From NCBI GenBank assembly GCA_040220415.1, contig JAVJUV010000113.1, forward strand, positions 59,022 to 123,021: a stretch of 64,000 bases of DNA, given 5' to 3'. Both the position numbers and the translations under genes were made by a program. A model generated the notes under the pieces. It was not told the DNA's origin, did no database searches, and saw only the letters and a program-made list of their open reading frames with translations. This document shows positions 25,861-33,625 of this stretch, in pieces. Positions within the stretch are counted from its first letter, which is position 1; the number at the start of each line of letters is the position of its first letter. The stretch is from JAVJUV01 sp040220415 (GTDB lineage: Bacteria; Pseudomonadota; Alphaproteobacteria; Rhodobacterales; Rhodobacteraceae).

Positions 25861-26115
25861 ATGCGCGACCAGCCACTCGGAATGATCCTGGCCACGGCGA
25901 TTGCCGCCCCTCTCGTTGTGATCTGCTGCAGCGGCGGCCTTGCGCTGATCGTCTCGGCGATTGCCGGGCTGGCAGGCTGGCTTTCGGGGGCTGGTCTAAT
26001 GGATGCTCTTCTGGCGGCCATGTTGGTGGGCGTCGTCGTGATGGCATTCCAGTGCAGGCCCGACCCGGGATCGGCGATTGAACAGCCAGCCGATGCGGGG
26101 GAGCGCCGCTCATGA
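25861..26115 (+). CDS. Small two-helix membrane protein with a CC motif in the mer operon
   Basis: 84 aa; two membrane helices (~10-32 and ~42-62). Helix 1 carries C22-C23 (VVICCSGGLALI), the same vicinal-Cys placement as helix 1 of MerT and MerF. It lies 9 bases after merP and overlaps merF by 4 bases, so it is part of the operon. I do not recognise a named family. A Hg(II) transport role is inferred from position and the CC pair. Confidence 0.7.
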   Translation: MRDQPLGMILATAIAAPLVVICCSGGLALIVSAIAGLAGWLSGAGLMDALLAAMLVGVVVMAFQCRPDPGSAIEQPADAGERRS

Positions 26116-26336
26116 AGGACAAGCTCCTGCTGATCGGCGTGATTGGAACCGTGATCGCCGCGCTCTGCTGCTTCACCCCGGTCCTCTTCATCCTGCTGGG
26201 GGCTGTCGGACTATCAGCGGCGCTCGGCTGGATCGACATCGTGCTTTTGCCGGCGCTCGTCTTCTTCGTCCTTCTCACGATCTACGCCCTTGTCCGCAGG
26301 AACATGCGGTCGCAACAAGGAGATTCCGATGTCTGA
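26112..26336 (+). CDS. merF: Mercury transport protein MerF
   Basis: 74 aa, two membrane helices. C19-C20 in helix 1 (ALCCFTPVLFILLGAVG) is the MerF signature. The second vicinal Cys pair usually found near the C-terminus is absent; the tail reads NMRSQQGDSDV. The start overlaps the preceding gene by 4 bases and merA begins 8 bases before its stop. Moves Hg(II) inward. Confidence 0.85.
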   Translation: MKDKLLLIGVIGTVIAALCCFTPVLFILLGAVGLSAALGWIDIVLLPALVFFVLLTIYALVRRNMRSQQGDSDV

Positions 26337-27753
26337 CTACTGCTCGAATGGGAACGAAAGCTACGATGTGGCCGTGGTCGGCGCGGGATCTGCCGGGTTC
26401 TCGGCCGCGATCACCGCCGCCGAGGACGGCGCACGCGTGGCGCTCATCGGCCATGGCGTCATCGGAGGCACCTGCGTGAACGTGGGCTGCGTGCCGTCGA
26501 AGGCGATGATCCGGGCGATGGAGGTGATGCACGCGCCCGCCGCGGCGCGGCGCTTCCACGGGATCGAGGCCGAGGCCCGGATCACCGACTGGAAAGCGCT
26601 CGTTCGCCAGAAGCAGGCGCTGGTCGACGACCTGCGCGCCGCGAAATACATTGACGTCCTGCCGCGACACAACGGCATCGCCTATCTGGAAGGCGCGGCC
26701 AGCTTCGTCGACGGCGGCAGGTTGACGGTCGGAGCCGCGCCCGTGTCCGCGGGCAAGATCATTCTCGCAACCGGCTCGCGCCCGCATATCCCCAACATCC
26801 CGGGGCTGGCCGAGGTGCGCCACCATAACAGCACCTCGATCCTCGAGCTGGAGCGGCGCCCTGAGACCCTCATCGTGATGGGGGGCGGCTACATCGGCGT
26901 CGAATTGGCCCAGCTCTTCGCCCGGGCCGGCGCGAAGGTGACTATCGTCACCCGACGGGGGCTTCTCCCTGACGCTGAACCGGAGATCAGTGAGGCGCTG
27001 ACGCGGAGTTTCGAAGATGAAGGCATCTCTGTCAGAGTTGTCCGATCCTACACACGTGTTGCGCAGCAGTCGGAGGGGATCGCGCTGACCGTGGAGATGG
27101 ACGGCGGCACCCAGGTCTTTCAGGCAGAAGAACTCCTGCTTGCAACCGGTCGGGTCCCAAACACCGAGTGCCTCGCTCTCGACCGGGCCGGAATCGAAAC
27201 TAATGCACGGGGCGGTATCGTGATTGACGACCGGATGCGGACGAACCGCGCGGACGTCTACGCCGCCGGCGACGTCACCGGGCGCGACCAGTTCGTCTAT
27301 ATGGCGGCCTATGGCGCAAAGCTCGCGGCGAAGAACGCCATGAACGGTGACAGCCTCGTCTACGACAATAGCGCGATGCCGGCGGTCGTCTTCTCCGACC
27401 CGCAGATGGCCAGCGTCGGCCTGACCGAAGCTGCGGCCAAGGCGGCGGGGCATGACGTGCGCACCTCGGTCCTGCCACTCGATGCGGTGCCCAGGGCGTT
27501 GGCGGCGCGCGACACGAGGGGGCTGATCAAGCTGGTGGCCGACGGGCCGAGCAAGCGGCTTCTGGGCGCGCATATCCTTGCGCCCGAGGGCGCCGACAGC
27601 ATCCAGACCGCCGCAATGGCGCTTAAGGCGGGCATGACCTACGAAGATCTCGGTGCCATGATTTTCCCCTATCTCACGATGGTCGAAGGTCTGAAACTCG
27701 CCGCCCAAACCTTCGAGAAGGATGTGGCGGCGCTCAGCTGCTGCGCCGGGTGA
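26329..27753 (+). CDS. merA: Mercuric reductase MerA
   Basis: 474 aa. ATG at 26329 with AAGGAG upstream; it overlaps merF by 8 bases. FAD-binding GAGSAG, the redox pair C49/C54 (GGTCVNVGCVPSK), NADPH-binding GGGYIGVELAQLF, second FAD motif VYAAGDVTG and the C-terminal vicinal C471-C472 (ALSCCAG) that receives Hg(II) are all present. The N-terminal MerP-like NmerA domain of many MerA proteins is absent. Reduces Hg(II) to Hg(0) with NADPH in the cytosol. Confidence 0.97.
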   Translation: MSDYCSNGNESYDVAVVGAGSAGFSAAITAAEDGARVALIGHGVIGGTCVNVGCVPSKAMIRAMEVMHAPAAARRFHGIEAEARITDWKALVRQKQALVDDLRAAKYIDVLPRHNGIAYLEGAASFVDGGRLTVGAAPVSAGKIILATGSRPHIPNIPGLAEVRHHNSTSILELERRPETLIVMGGGYIGVELAQLFARAGAKVTIVTRRGLLPDAEPEISEALTRSFEDEGISVRVVRSYTRVAQQSEGIALTVEMDGGTQVFQAEELLLATGRVPNTECLALDRAGIETNARGGIVIDDRMRTNRADVYAAGDVTGRDQFVYMAAYGAKLAAKNAMNGDSLVYDNSAMPAVVFSDPQMASVGLTEAAAKAAGHDVRTSVLPLDAVPRALAARDTRGLIKLVADGPSKRLLGAHILAPEGADSIQTAAMALKAGMTYEDLGAMIFPYLTMVEGLKLAAQTFEKDVAALSCCAG

Positions 27754-27758
27754 CGGGA

Positions 27759-28121
27759 ATGGCTGAGCGGAGCAGATCGCGTGGCCTTCTTGCATCGCCG
27801 CTTGGCTTCGCCGTGCACTGGGGGCTGCCGATCCTCTTCATGCTGGCGGTCACTGGCGTACCGCATCCGGTGAAGACATGGGTCTGGGCGGTAGCGCTGG
27901 TCTGGATGGGCGGTGCCTGTCTCTGGAACGCGCGCCGCTGCAGACGGCGACACTGCTACTGGACTGGGCCGTTTTTCCTGCTAATGACGCTACCCGTCCT
28001 CGCCTACGGCTACGGTATCGTGACGCTCGGCGACGAAGGATGGAAGTGGCTGGGTCTCTCCATCGGTGTCGGTACCGTGGTGATCACCGCGATCACCGAG
28101 CGGCACGGAAAGTATTTGTAG
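27759..28121 (+). CDS. Cys-rich membrane protein downstream of merA
   Basis: 120 aa from ATG 27759 (a GTG at 27750 overlapping the merA stop is the alternative). Four hydrophobic segments (~14-32, 40-55, 68-85, 92-112). Between helices 2 and 3 lies a dense motif, ACLWNARRCRRRHCYWTGPFF, with three Cys, one His and several Arg at the membrane face. I know similar motifs only from uncharacterised small membrane proteins near metal genes. Tight linkage to merA suggests a role in mercury handling. Confidence 0.65.
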   Translation: MAERSRSRGLLASPLGFAVHWGLPILFMLAVTGVPHPVKTWVWAVALVWMGGACLWNARRCRRRHCYWTGPFFLLMTLPVLAYGYGIVTLGDEGWKWLGLSIGVGTVVITAITERHGKYL

Positions 28122-28159
28122 CCCTGTGGTCAATTGAAACAGGCGCTTCAGTTCGGATT

Positions 28160-28230
28160 TTTCAAAGCGCATTGACCTTCCAGCCGCTGCATGGGGCAAG
28201 TTAGAAGGTGCAGCGAACTGGAGGCATTCT
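28160..28230 (+). promoter_or_regulatory. Possible MerR-family-type promoter upstream of the CcdA-like gene
   Basis: TTGACCTTCCAG (starting ~28172) resembles the -35 and left operator arm of CueR-type promoters, and AGAAGGT follows about 20 bases later, but the dyad is imperfect and no clear -10 is seen. It could allow separate expression of the CcdA-MFS pair. Weak call. Confidence 0.25.
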
Positions 28231-28899
28231 TTGGATCTGACATTACAAACCCTGATCTTCGCCTTCGGCCTTGGCCTGTTGGGCTTCGTCGAGCCCTGCA
28301 CGATCGGGGCGCATATGCTATTTCTCGACGGCCAGACCAGGCGGCCAGTGACAGACCGTTTCAAGGCTGCGATGGCCTTTCTCGCCGCACGGCTGGTGAT
28401 CATGGGAGGGATCGGCGGCCTGATCGTGGTCCTCGGCCAGCAATTGATCGGTGTGCAGACAAGTTTCTGGCTGGTGTTCGGCGGTATCTATCTGGCGCTT
28501 GGCCTCGCCATAGTCTTCGGTGCGGAAAAGCTGCTCCGAACCCGGATTCGAATGACACCTGACACCTGGCGAGCTGCCACCAACCCGGTTCTGCAGGGGG
28601 TGGCCTTCGGCTTCAACATCCCGGCATGCGCGGCACCGATCCTGTTCGGACTGATAGGAGCTTCAGCCGTCGCGGGCGCGACCATGAACGGATTCATATT
28701 GATGTCGGTCTTCGCGCTGGCCTTGTCACTGCCGCTTCTGCCCTTGTCCATCGCACCTAGATTGGCCCGGCCGCTGGACCGGTTCGCGGCCTGGCTGCGG
28801 CCGCGGCGTTGGCTTCTGGGCTCCATCCTGATCGCGCTCGGTCTCTGGTCGCTGTATTTCGGACTGTTCGTCAATCCGGCCGATTGGAGCGGCGCGTGA
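28231..28899 (+). CDS. CcdA-family thiol/disulfide membrane protein
   Basis: 222 aa, about six membrane helices. TTG start at 28231 with GGAGG six bases upstream. The two conserved cysteines of the CcdA/DsbD-beta family are visible: FVEPCTIGAH in helix 1 and NIPACAAPILFG in helix 4. CcdA proteins move reducing power across the membrane to periplasmic thiol proteins. Next to a mercury operon, it may keep cysteine proteins such as MerP reduced; this is inference. Overlaps the MFS gene by 4 bases. Confidence 0.75.
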   Translation: MDLTLQTLIFAFGLGLLGFVEPCTIGAHMLFLDGQTRRPVTDRFKAAMAFLAARLVIMGGIGGLIVVLGQQLIGVQTSFWLVFGGIYLALGLAIVFGAEKLLRTRIRMTPDTWRAATNPVLQGVAFGFNIPACAAPILFGLIGASAVAGATMNGFILMSVFALALSLPLLPLSIAPRLARPLDRFAAWLRPRRWLLGSILIALGLWSLYFGLFVNPADWSGA

Positions 28900-30146
28900 C
28901 GGGACGCCGCCGTTTCTGGCACGTCGCGGGAGCCGGCGCCGCATTCCAGGCCGGCTCATCGGCGGTGGACAGCGCAACGGTGATGTCGGCGCTGGTGTTC
29001 CAACTAACCGGCAGTCCGGTCGCCGTCGGCGCGGTCTCGACGATCCTGCGGCTGGGTTGGTTGTTGCCGCAGTTGGTCGTGGGGTTTCTGGCCGGCAGGG
29101 GCGGATCGGCAATGCCCTTTTATGCGGTCGGCGCGTTCGGGCGGACGGGCGCCATCGCGCTTTTGGCGGGAGTGCTATGGATCGGGGCGGCCGCCGGGCT
29201 GTCGCCGGCGGCACTTGGCGCGGCGACACTGACTCTCTGGACGCTATACGCCTTCCTCAGCGGCATCGTCGGTGTGCCCTACAACGACATCGTCGCGCGC
29301 TCCGTGCCGGCGGATCTACGCAGCCGTGTCCTCGCGCTGCGCTTCTTCGGTGGCGGCGTCGCGGGCCTCGGAGTGGCAGCGCTGGCAGACCGCCTGATCC
29401 GCCGCCTGGACTTCACAACCTCCTATGCCGCCGTATTCGCCATCGCCGCAGCCCTGATGCTGGTCTCCTCAATTGTTTTCGTCGCCATGGGAGAGCCGGA
29501 CCGTTCGGCACCTGTCAGAGCAGCGGACACATTCGCGACCTACTTGCGCGAAGGCATCGTCACCTATCGGACCGACAGGACCTTCCGCCAGTTTGTCATC
29601 GCACAATGGTGCGGTGGCGCGGTTCTGATGGCCGCGCCATTCTTTGTTGTGGGTACGGAGACGCTAGGCGTCGGCCTGCAGAACGTGGCGCTGCTCCTTG
29701 CCGCGCAAATTGCCGGGGCGCTCCTGTCCAACGCTCTCTGGGGTTGGTGGGGAGACCGCCTTGGCAAGCTCAGCCTGATGCGCGCGATCGCGGCCGCCCG
29801 CATCGCCCCGCCGCTCGTGCTGGTCGTCCTGCTGGTGGCTGACGCACCAAGCGGTACTCCGCTGCCGATCCTTCTGGGCGTGTTCTTCGTTCTCGGAGCG
29901 CTGACCAACGGTCTGACCATCGCCGTGATCGGCCTGCTGATGGAGATATCACCTGAAAACCGCAGGCCCGCCTATAGCGGGTATTTCAACGCCTTGTCGG
30001 CACCTGCCTACCTGCTTCCGCTGGTCGGAGGCGTGGTGGCAGCGGCGTTCGGACTGACGCTCGTCTTCGTGATTTCGGCGGCAGCCGCGTTTGGGCAATC
30101 GGTCATTCTGTTTCGTATCAAGACGAGAAATGAGAAGGATCACTGA
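28896..30146 (+). CDS. MFS transporter
   Basis: 416 aa. GTG at 28896 overlaps the upstream stop codon; GGAG precedes it by six bases. About twelve membrane helices, with the MFS cytosolic loop pattern weakly visible as GDRLGKLSLMR between helices 6-8 and GVPYNDIVARSVPADLRSRV in the N-half. Substrate unknown. Coupled to the CcdA-like gene. Confidence 0.75.
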   Translation: MTGRRRFWHVAGAGAAFQAGSSAVDSATVMSALVFQLTGSPVAVGAVSTILRLGWLLPQLVVGFLAGRGGSAMPFYAVGAFGRTGAIALLAGVLWIGAAAGLSPAALGAATLTLWTLYAFLSGIVGVPYNDIVARSVPADLRSRVLALRFFGGGVAGLGVAALADRLIRRLDFTTSYAAVFAIAAALMLVSSIVFVAMGEPDRSAPVRAADTFATYLREGIVTYRTDRTFRQFVIAQWCGGAVLMAAPFFVVGTETLGVGLQNVALLLAAQIAGALLSNALWGWWGDRLGKLSLMRAIAAARIAPPLVLVVLLVADAPSGTPLPILLGVFFVLGALTNGLTIAVIGLLMEISPENRRPAYSGYFNALSAPAYLLPLVGGVVAAAFGLTLVFVISAAAAFGQSVILFRIKTRNEKDH

Positions 30147-30226
30147 AAGACCTTGTGGTCATCGGTGTCGGCATGGCCGGAGCGATTGCCACCCGGAATG
30201 TGCGTCAATCCAAGCACGGCCATTGA
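30143..30226 (+). pseudogene. N-terminal remnant of a flavin oxidoreductase
   Basis: CTG at 30143, after GAGAAGGAT, opens 27 codons: LKDLVVIGVGMAGAIATRNV and seven more, then stop. VVIGVGMAG is the GxGxxG dinucleotide-binding turn that starts pyridine nucleotide-disulfide oxidoreductases. The rest of the gene is missing, so the mer-CcdA-MFS block is cut off here. Low-length evidence. Confidence 0.45.
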
Positions 30227-30813
30227 TATGAAAGCCACCTGATTGTGCCGATGCCTTGGGGCCAGTACCACAAAGCCTGACGGCCTCCCCTGCTCGGCAG
30301 CCAAGTCACAGGCGAGAACGGCCCTGCGGTCCGTCGCGCATTCGGCCATGCGGCCTCACCGCGGCGTTGCACCCGGCATCCCGGTTTGCCCGTCTCGCGA
30401 GCACGGCGCTCCCCGGCCGCTCCGCCGGATTGCGCTCTGGTCTGTTTTGCCGCAGGCAAAACGATCCCGCCGCTCCATCCGTCTGTCCCGCGTCCGGTCG
30501 CGCCGTTTGCCTGCTCGGGTCGGGCAAACCTACCGTCAAAACACACACACATGAGCGTGGAAGCATATCCTCCGGATGGCCCCCAAATCAGCCCGCGTCA
30601 AGGATCGCAAAACTTTTCGGCGAGGTCACTCCACGCGGGACGGTCGGTCCAGTGGGAAAGGGCGCGCGGGTTTTAGACGAAGCACCCGGAAAACTTTTGC
30701 GCCCGGCAAGCCGGCGGCTGCGCCGTCCCTGACCCGGGCAGATTCGGAAACCGGACATTCGGCCATGCCACCACACTCACGTGGTCGTCGAACCAAATAT
30801 CTGGAGAACGAAC
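30227..30813. other. 587-bp stretch without a convincing gene
   Basis: Contains an 8-bp hairpin GTTTTGCC-GCA-GGCAAAAC (~30457-30475) and a 13-bp direct repeat CATTCGGCCATGC at 30339-30351 and 30756-30768. A minus-strand stretch at 30230-30349 reads protein-like (VLACDLAAEQGRPSGFVVLA), perhaps a decayed gene. The rest shows only short overlapping frames. It joins the mer block to the DUF2493 gene and may be a recombination junction. Confidence 0.4.
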
Positions 30814-31743
30814 ATGGCTTACGATCAAGCGAACACCTATGAGACCATCGAACTTTTCGGGCTGACCGAGAAGGACGCCCATCTGCCGAGCCCGGAGGAT
30901 CAAATCCTGAGGGACAACATCATCCGCGAAACCTTCGAGACCCTGCTGGGTCAACTGCGCGGTACCGGTCTCGAGGCGGAAATCGAACCGCTCGCGCACG
31001 GGCTCGCCACCATCCTGCAGCGCCGCAAGGTAGCGCTCGGCAAGGAGGTCGATCGCACCGCCGATAAGATCGGCGCGCTCGCAAAATCCCACGACGGATC
31101 AGAAATCGCCGAGACCGCCCTGGAAGAGGCGCAGGCCCGCTTCCTGCACCTGCGCGAGATCGTCGGTGCCATCGAGGTGATGAGCGAGGCGGCGGCGGAA
31201 TGCTACGAGATCGAGACCGGCCACGCCTTCATCCCGGCAGCCGGGTCGCGCGCCAGTGCTCGCGCGCAGGAGACCGGGGCTGTCTTCGAGGCCCGGCAGC
31301 TCCTAGAGCAACATGATCGGGAGACGGCCGCCAAGTCCAGAGTTGAGGGGGTTCCGCTGATCGTCTCGGGCGCGACCGACTGGAGCGATATCGACGTGAT
31401 CTTCAACACGCTCGACAAGGTTCGGGAGCGCATCAAGCAGAACCGCAACCAGGATATCTTCATCTGCCACAAGGGCGGCAAGAACGGCGCCGAGATGATC
31501 GCGGCCCGGTGGGCCCGGGCGCGCGGTGTCGCGCAGGCGCGGTTCGATCCACGCTGGTCCGCGCATGGACGGGCGGCTCCGTTCAAGTGCAACGACGAGA
31601 TGCTGGACGACAAGTTCGCGGCGACGGGCGTCGTGCTCTTCGGCGGCAACGGGGTCGCGCTGAACCTCGGGCAGAAAGCGGAAGCAAAAGGTCTGACGGT
31701 CATGCGGGTCGCGGACCCCGCGAAGAAGACAGCAGGAGAATGA
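30814..31743 (+). CDS. DUF2493 (YspA-like SLOG) domain protein
   Basis: 309 aa; ATG at 30814 with CTGGAGA upstream. The C-terminal ~120 residues hold the DUF2493 Rossmann-like core: PLIVSGATDWSDIDVIFNTL, FICHKGGKNGAEMIAARWAR and VVLFGGNGVALNLGQKAEAK, with a Gly-rich nucleotide site. The N-terminal half is helical and acidic. SLOG proteins sense or process nucleotide-like ligands, and DUF2493 proteins are common on proteobacterial plasmids. Its role is unknown. Followed by a terminator. Confidence 0.8.
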   Translation: MAYDQANTYETIELFGLTEKDAHLPSPEDQILRDNIIRETFETLLGQLRGTGLEAEIEPLAHGLATILQRRKVALGKEVDRTADKIGALAKSHDGSEIAETALEEAQARFLHLREIVGAIEVMSEAAAECYEIETGHAFIPAAGSRASARAQETGAVFEARQLLEQHDRETAAKSRVEGVPLIVSGATDWSDIDVIFNTLDKVRERIKQNRNQDIFICHKGGKNGAEMIAARWARARGVAQARFDPRWSAHGRAAPFKCNDEMLDDKFAATGVVLFGGNGVALNLGQKAEAKGLTVMRVADPAKKTAGE

Positions 31744-31751
31744 TCGAGAGA

Positions 31752-31782
31752 GGGTCGCCTTTGGGCGGCCCTTTCGTCGTTT
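31752..31782 (+). terminator. Rho-independent-type terminator after the DUF2493 gene
   Basis: GGGTCGCC, loop TTTG, GGCGGCCC (one G-T pair), followed by TTTCGTCGTTT. Begins eight bases after the stop codon. Confidence 0.75.
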
Positions 31783-32255
31783 CTCATCGGCGTGTCGGGG
31801 GCTGGGTTTCGTATAGCGACGCCGTCCCTTCGTCCAGGTTCACCAGATAGCGCCGCAGCTTCGTCGGTTTGCCATTTTGTCGCGTGATGGGCGTCAACCC
31901 AACGCAGTCCTACCTCGGTCCAAAAGCCGAGCTTGAGGCAGAAGACCGGCCCCTCCAGATCGACGGCAATCCGGAACACGGTCCCCGTGTGTGGAGGTGC
32001 GAACCACCCGGGCGGGTCATCTCGAAATGCACAAGGCCAATGACGCCTGCGTTGTGGAAGCCGCCATCCGGGTCACTCCTTTTTGCTCCTAGATGTGGAT
32101 CGCACGGGGTCGGCCCGGCCGTGCCCTCCGCTTTCGCTCCGGCAAGCACAAATACGGTTTCCACGCTTTTGGCGCGGACCCTCCGCATTTGCGCTTGCGA
32201 CCGGGCCTCTTGCCCCCGTGCTGTCAGATCCCCATCGCAAAAAGGAGAGACCCAA
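31783..32255. other. 473-bp intergenic stretch, possible decayed minus-strand gene
   Basis: No plus-strand gene is supported. On the minus strand, ~31800-32025 translates to a protein-like run (PPGWFAPPHTGTVFRIAVDL, followed by EGPVFCLKLGFWTEVGLRWV), but no good start is found and the frame degenerates. The last ~15 bases carry AAAGGAGAGA, the ribosome site of the next gene. Confidence 0.3.
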
Positions 32256-32462
32256 ATGACCAACCACTACGTCGCCACCGTCCCCGTCAAGTTCACCGAC
32301 AATGAGGGCCAGGAACGCACCCGCTTCCAACGCGTGGGGGCCATGTTCCGCAACACCCGCAACGGCGATGGCTCCGAGTTCTTCAGCCTCAAGCTCGACT
32401 TTCCGGTCGCGGTCTCGGAGCTGGTGATGTTCCCGCCAAGCTCGAAAGAACCCCAGGACTAA
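32256..32462 (+). CDS. Small hypothetical beta protein near oriT
   Basis: 68 aa; strong AAAGGAGAGA before ATG. MTNHYVATVPVKFTDNEGQE and GSEFFSLKLDFPVAVSELVM suggest a single small beta domain that resembles one DUF736-like half in order of strands. Such genes lie next to relaxase genes on alphaproteobacterial elements. Function unknown. Confidence 0.6.
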   Translation: MTNHYVATVPVKFTDNEGQERTRFQRVGAMFRNTRNGDGSEFFSLKLDFPVAVSELVMFPPSSKEPQD

Positions 32463-32478
32463 ATCCTCTGACGAGGAT

Positions 32479-32792
32479 GGGCCGCCATCAGGCGGCCCTG
32501 ACCCGCCGCCGGGACAGCTGCGCGAAAGATCGAGAGCCCGGCCTGTGGCCGGGCTCAAGGTATGGTGATCCGGGACCGCAGGCGGTCCCGGGGGAGGGAT
32601 GAGATGGTTCGTGACAGGACGGTCCGCCAGCCTCAAGGGGGCCATCCGGAATAACCCTCCGGCTGTGCCTCTCGGGTTTTTCCGGCAGAGATTTGGCGAG
32701 CCAAATCTGGCCACCCTTGACCCTGCCGGACCGCCCCATCTGTGAGGACTTGCGCCGCCCCCTCGCTTCCGTCCGAACACTGGTGTGTTCGG
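32479..32792. other. Hairpin-rich region, candidate origin of transfer
   Basis: Five perfect inverted repeats in ~310 bases: 32479-32498 (GGGCCGCC arm), 32534-32556 (GAGCCCGGCC arm), 32570-32591 (CCGGGACCGC arm), 32689-32708 (AGATTTGG arm) nested inside CCGGCAG/CTGCCGG (32682-32729), and 32773-32792 (CCGAACAC arm). No gene is present from 32463 to 33046. The first may terminate the gene at 32256. The cluster sits directly upstream of the accessory and relaxase genes, where oriT usually lies. I cannot name the nick site. Confidence 0.5.
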
Positions 32793-32956
32793 CCAGAACC
32801 TCCGGCGCGGGCACGAGGAAGGCCAGACGGGGTTCCTGGGGGCGGAGATTGGGAAGGCATGAAACGCCCCTCCATTGGGACAGGTGTGGTCATCTACAGT
32901 CTCGCCCCCCTGGCGTTCAGCGAGCCGCGTCGAAGCTACACAAATCATGTTCGGTA

Positions 32957-32998
32957 TCAATAATGCTGTATTGACACACTAGTAGGGTGTCGTATGAT
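32957..32998 (+). promoter_or_regulatory. Promoter and palindromic operator of the mobilization operon
   Basis: TTGACA (32971-32976), 16 bases, TATGAT (32993-32998) is a near-consensus promoter 48 bases before the GTG of the accessory gene. The palindrome TCAATA-ATGCTG-TATTGA (32957-32974) overlaps the -35 box. The same palindrome, 17 of 18 bases, lies at 53243-53260 upstream of the T4SS side. Confidence 0.75.
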
Positions 32999-33046
32999 GC
33001 ATGGGTAGCTGCTGAAGGTGGCAGGAAATAGGGGGGCTTTCTTCGC

Positions 33047-33625
33047 GTGTCCCAGACCAAAAGACTGACTGAGTTTGAGAGGATGGAGATCGTGCGCGAA
33101 GCCGCGGACGGCGCCACGACATCGGGCCTGGCCGAACGGTTCGGCGTCTCTCAGCGAGCGATTCAATACACGCTGAAGGCCCATGGCGAACGGCAGAGGG
33201 ACGCCGCTACCCCGACCGCCGCGGTGACCGTGAAGCTGACCCCGGAGGAGCTTGAGGCGCTTGATAGCGTGCTGGCGACGGCGGGGATCGAGACCCGCAC
33301 GGAGGGGCTGAGAAGGCTGATCCAGGCGGCCGGCGGGACCTTCGTGCCGGACGTGCAACTCGCGGCCGAGATGGCGCGCTACCGGGCGTCGCTGCAGGAG
33401 GTTGGCAACGGTGTGGCACAGCTCTCAAAGCGTATGGCAGAGGCCAACCGGAACGGGCAGGCAGTGGCGGAGTTTTCCGATCTGCGCCTCGTCCAGATGC
33501 GAGGCCTCGCGCGGTTTATTCTCGACAGCGCCGACGAGATCGATCTGCTCGTGCGCCGCCGCCGGGATGCGATGCAAGTCGAGGCCACCGCCGCGCTGAG
33601 GGAGTTCGCTCATGCGGCTGAATGA
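33047..33625 (+). CDS. Relaxosome accessory / mobilization protein with HTH and RHH-like parts
   Basis: 192 aa from GTG 33047. Residues ~8-45 form a helix-turn-helix (LAERFGVSQRAIQYTLKAHG) and ~60-95 a ribbon-helix-helix-like segment (AVTVKLTPEELEALDSVLAT). The C-terminal half is helical, as in MobC-type proteins. It overlaps the relaxase gene by 14 bases. It probably binds oriT and may repress its own promoter. The leader GGAAATAGGGGGGCTTTCTT resembles leaders in the anti-restriction island. Confidence 0.65.
   Translation: MSQTKRLTEFERMEIVREAADGATTSGLAERFGVSQRAIQYTLKAHGERQRDAATPTAAVTVKLTPEELEALDSVLATAGIETRTEGLRRLIQAAGGTFVPDVQLAAEMARYRASLQEVGNGVAQLSKRMAEANRNGQAVAEFSDLRLVQMRGLARFILDSADEIDLLVRRRRDAMQVEATAALREFAHAAE

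Noticed and set aside
30227..30813. oriT in the gene-free stretch before DUF2493
   Set aside because: It has one hairpin and one direct repeat only; the region just upstream of the relaxase operon is structurally richer. Not fully excluded.
31800..32025. Minus-strand gene with protein-like sequence
   Set aside because: No start codon with ribosome site and the frame runs into the antisense of the DUF2493 gene; may be a decayed fragment but not a supported CDS.
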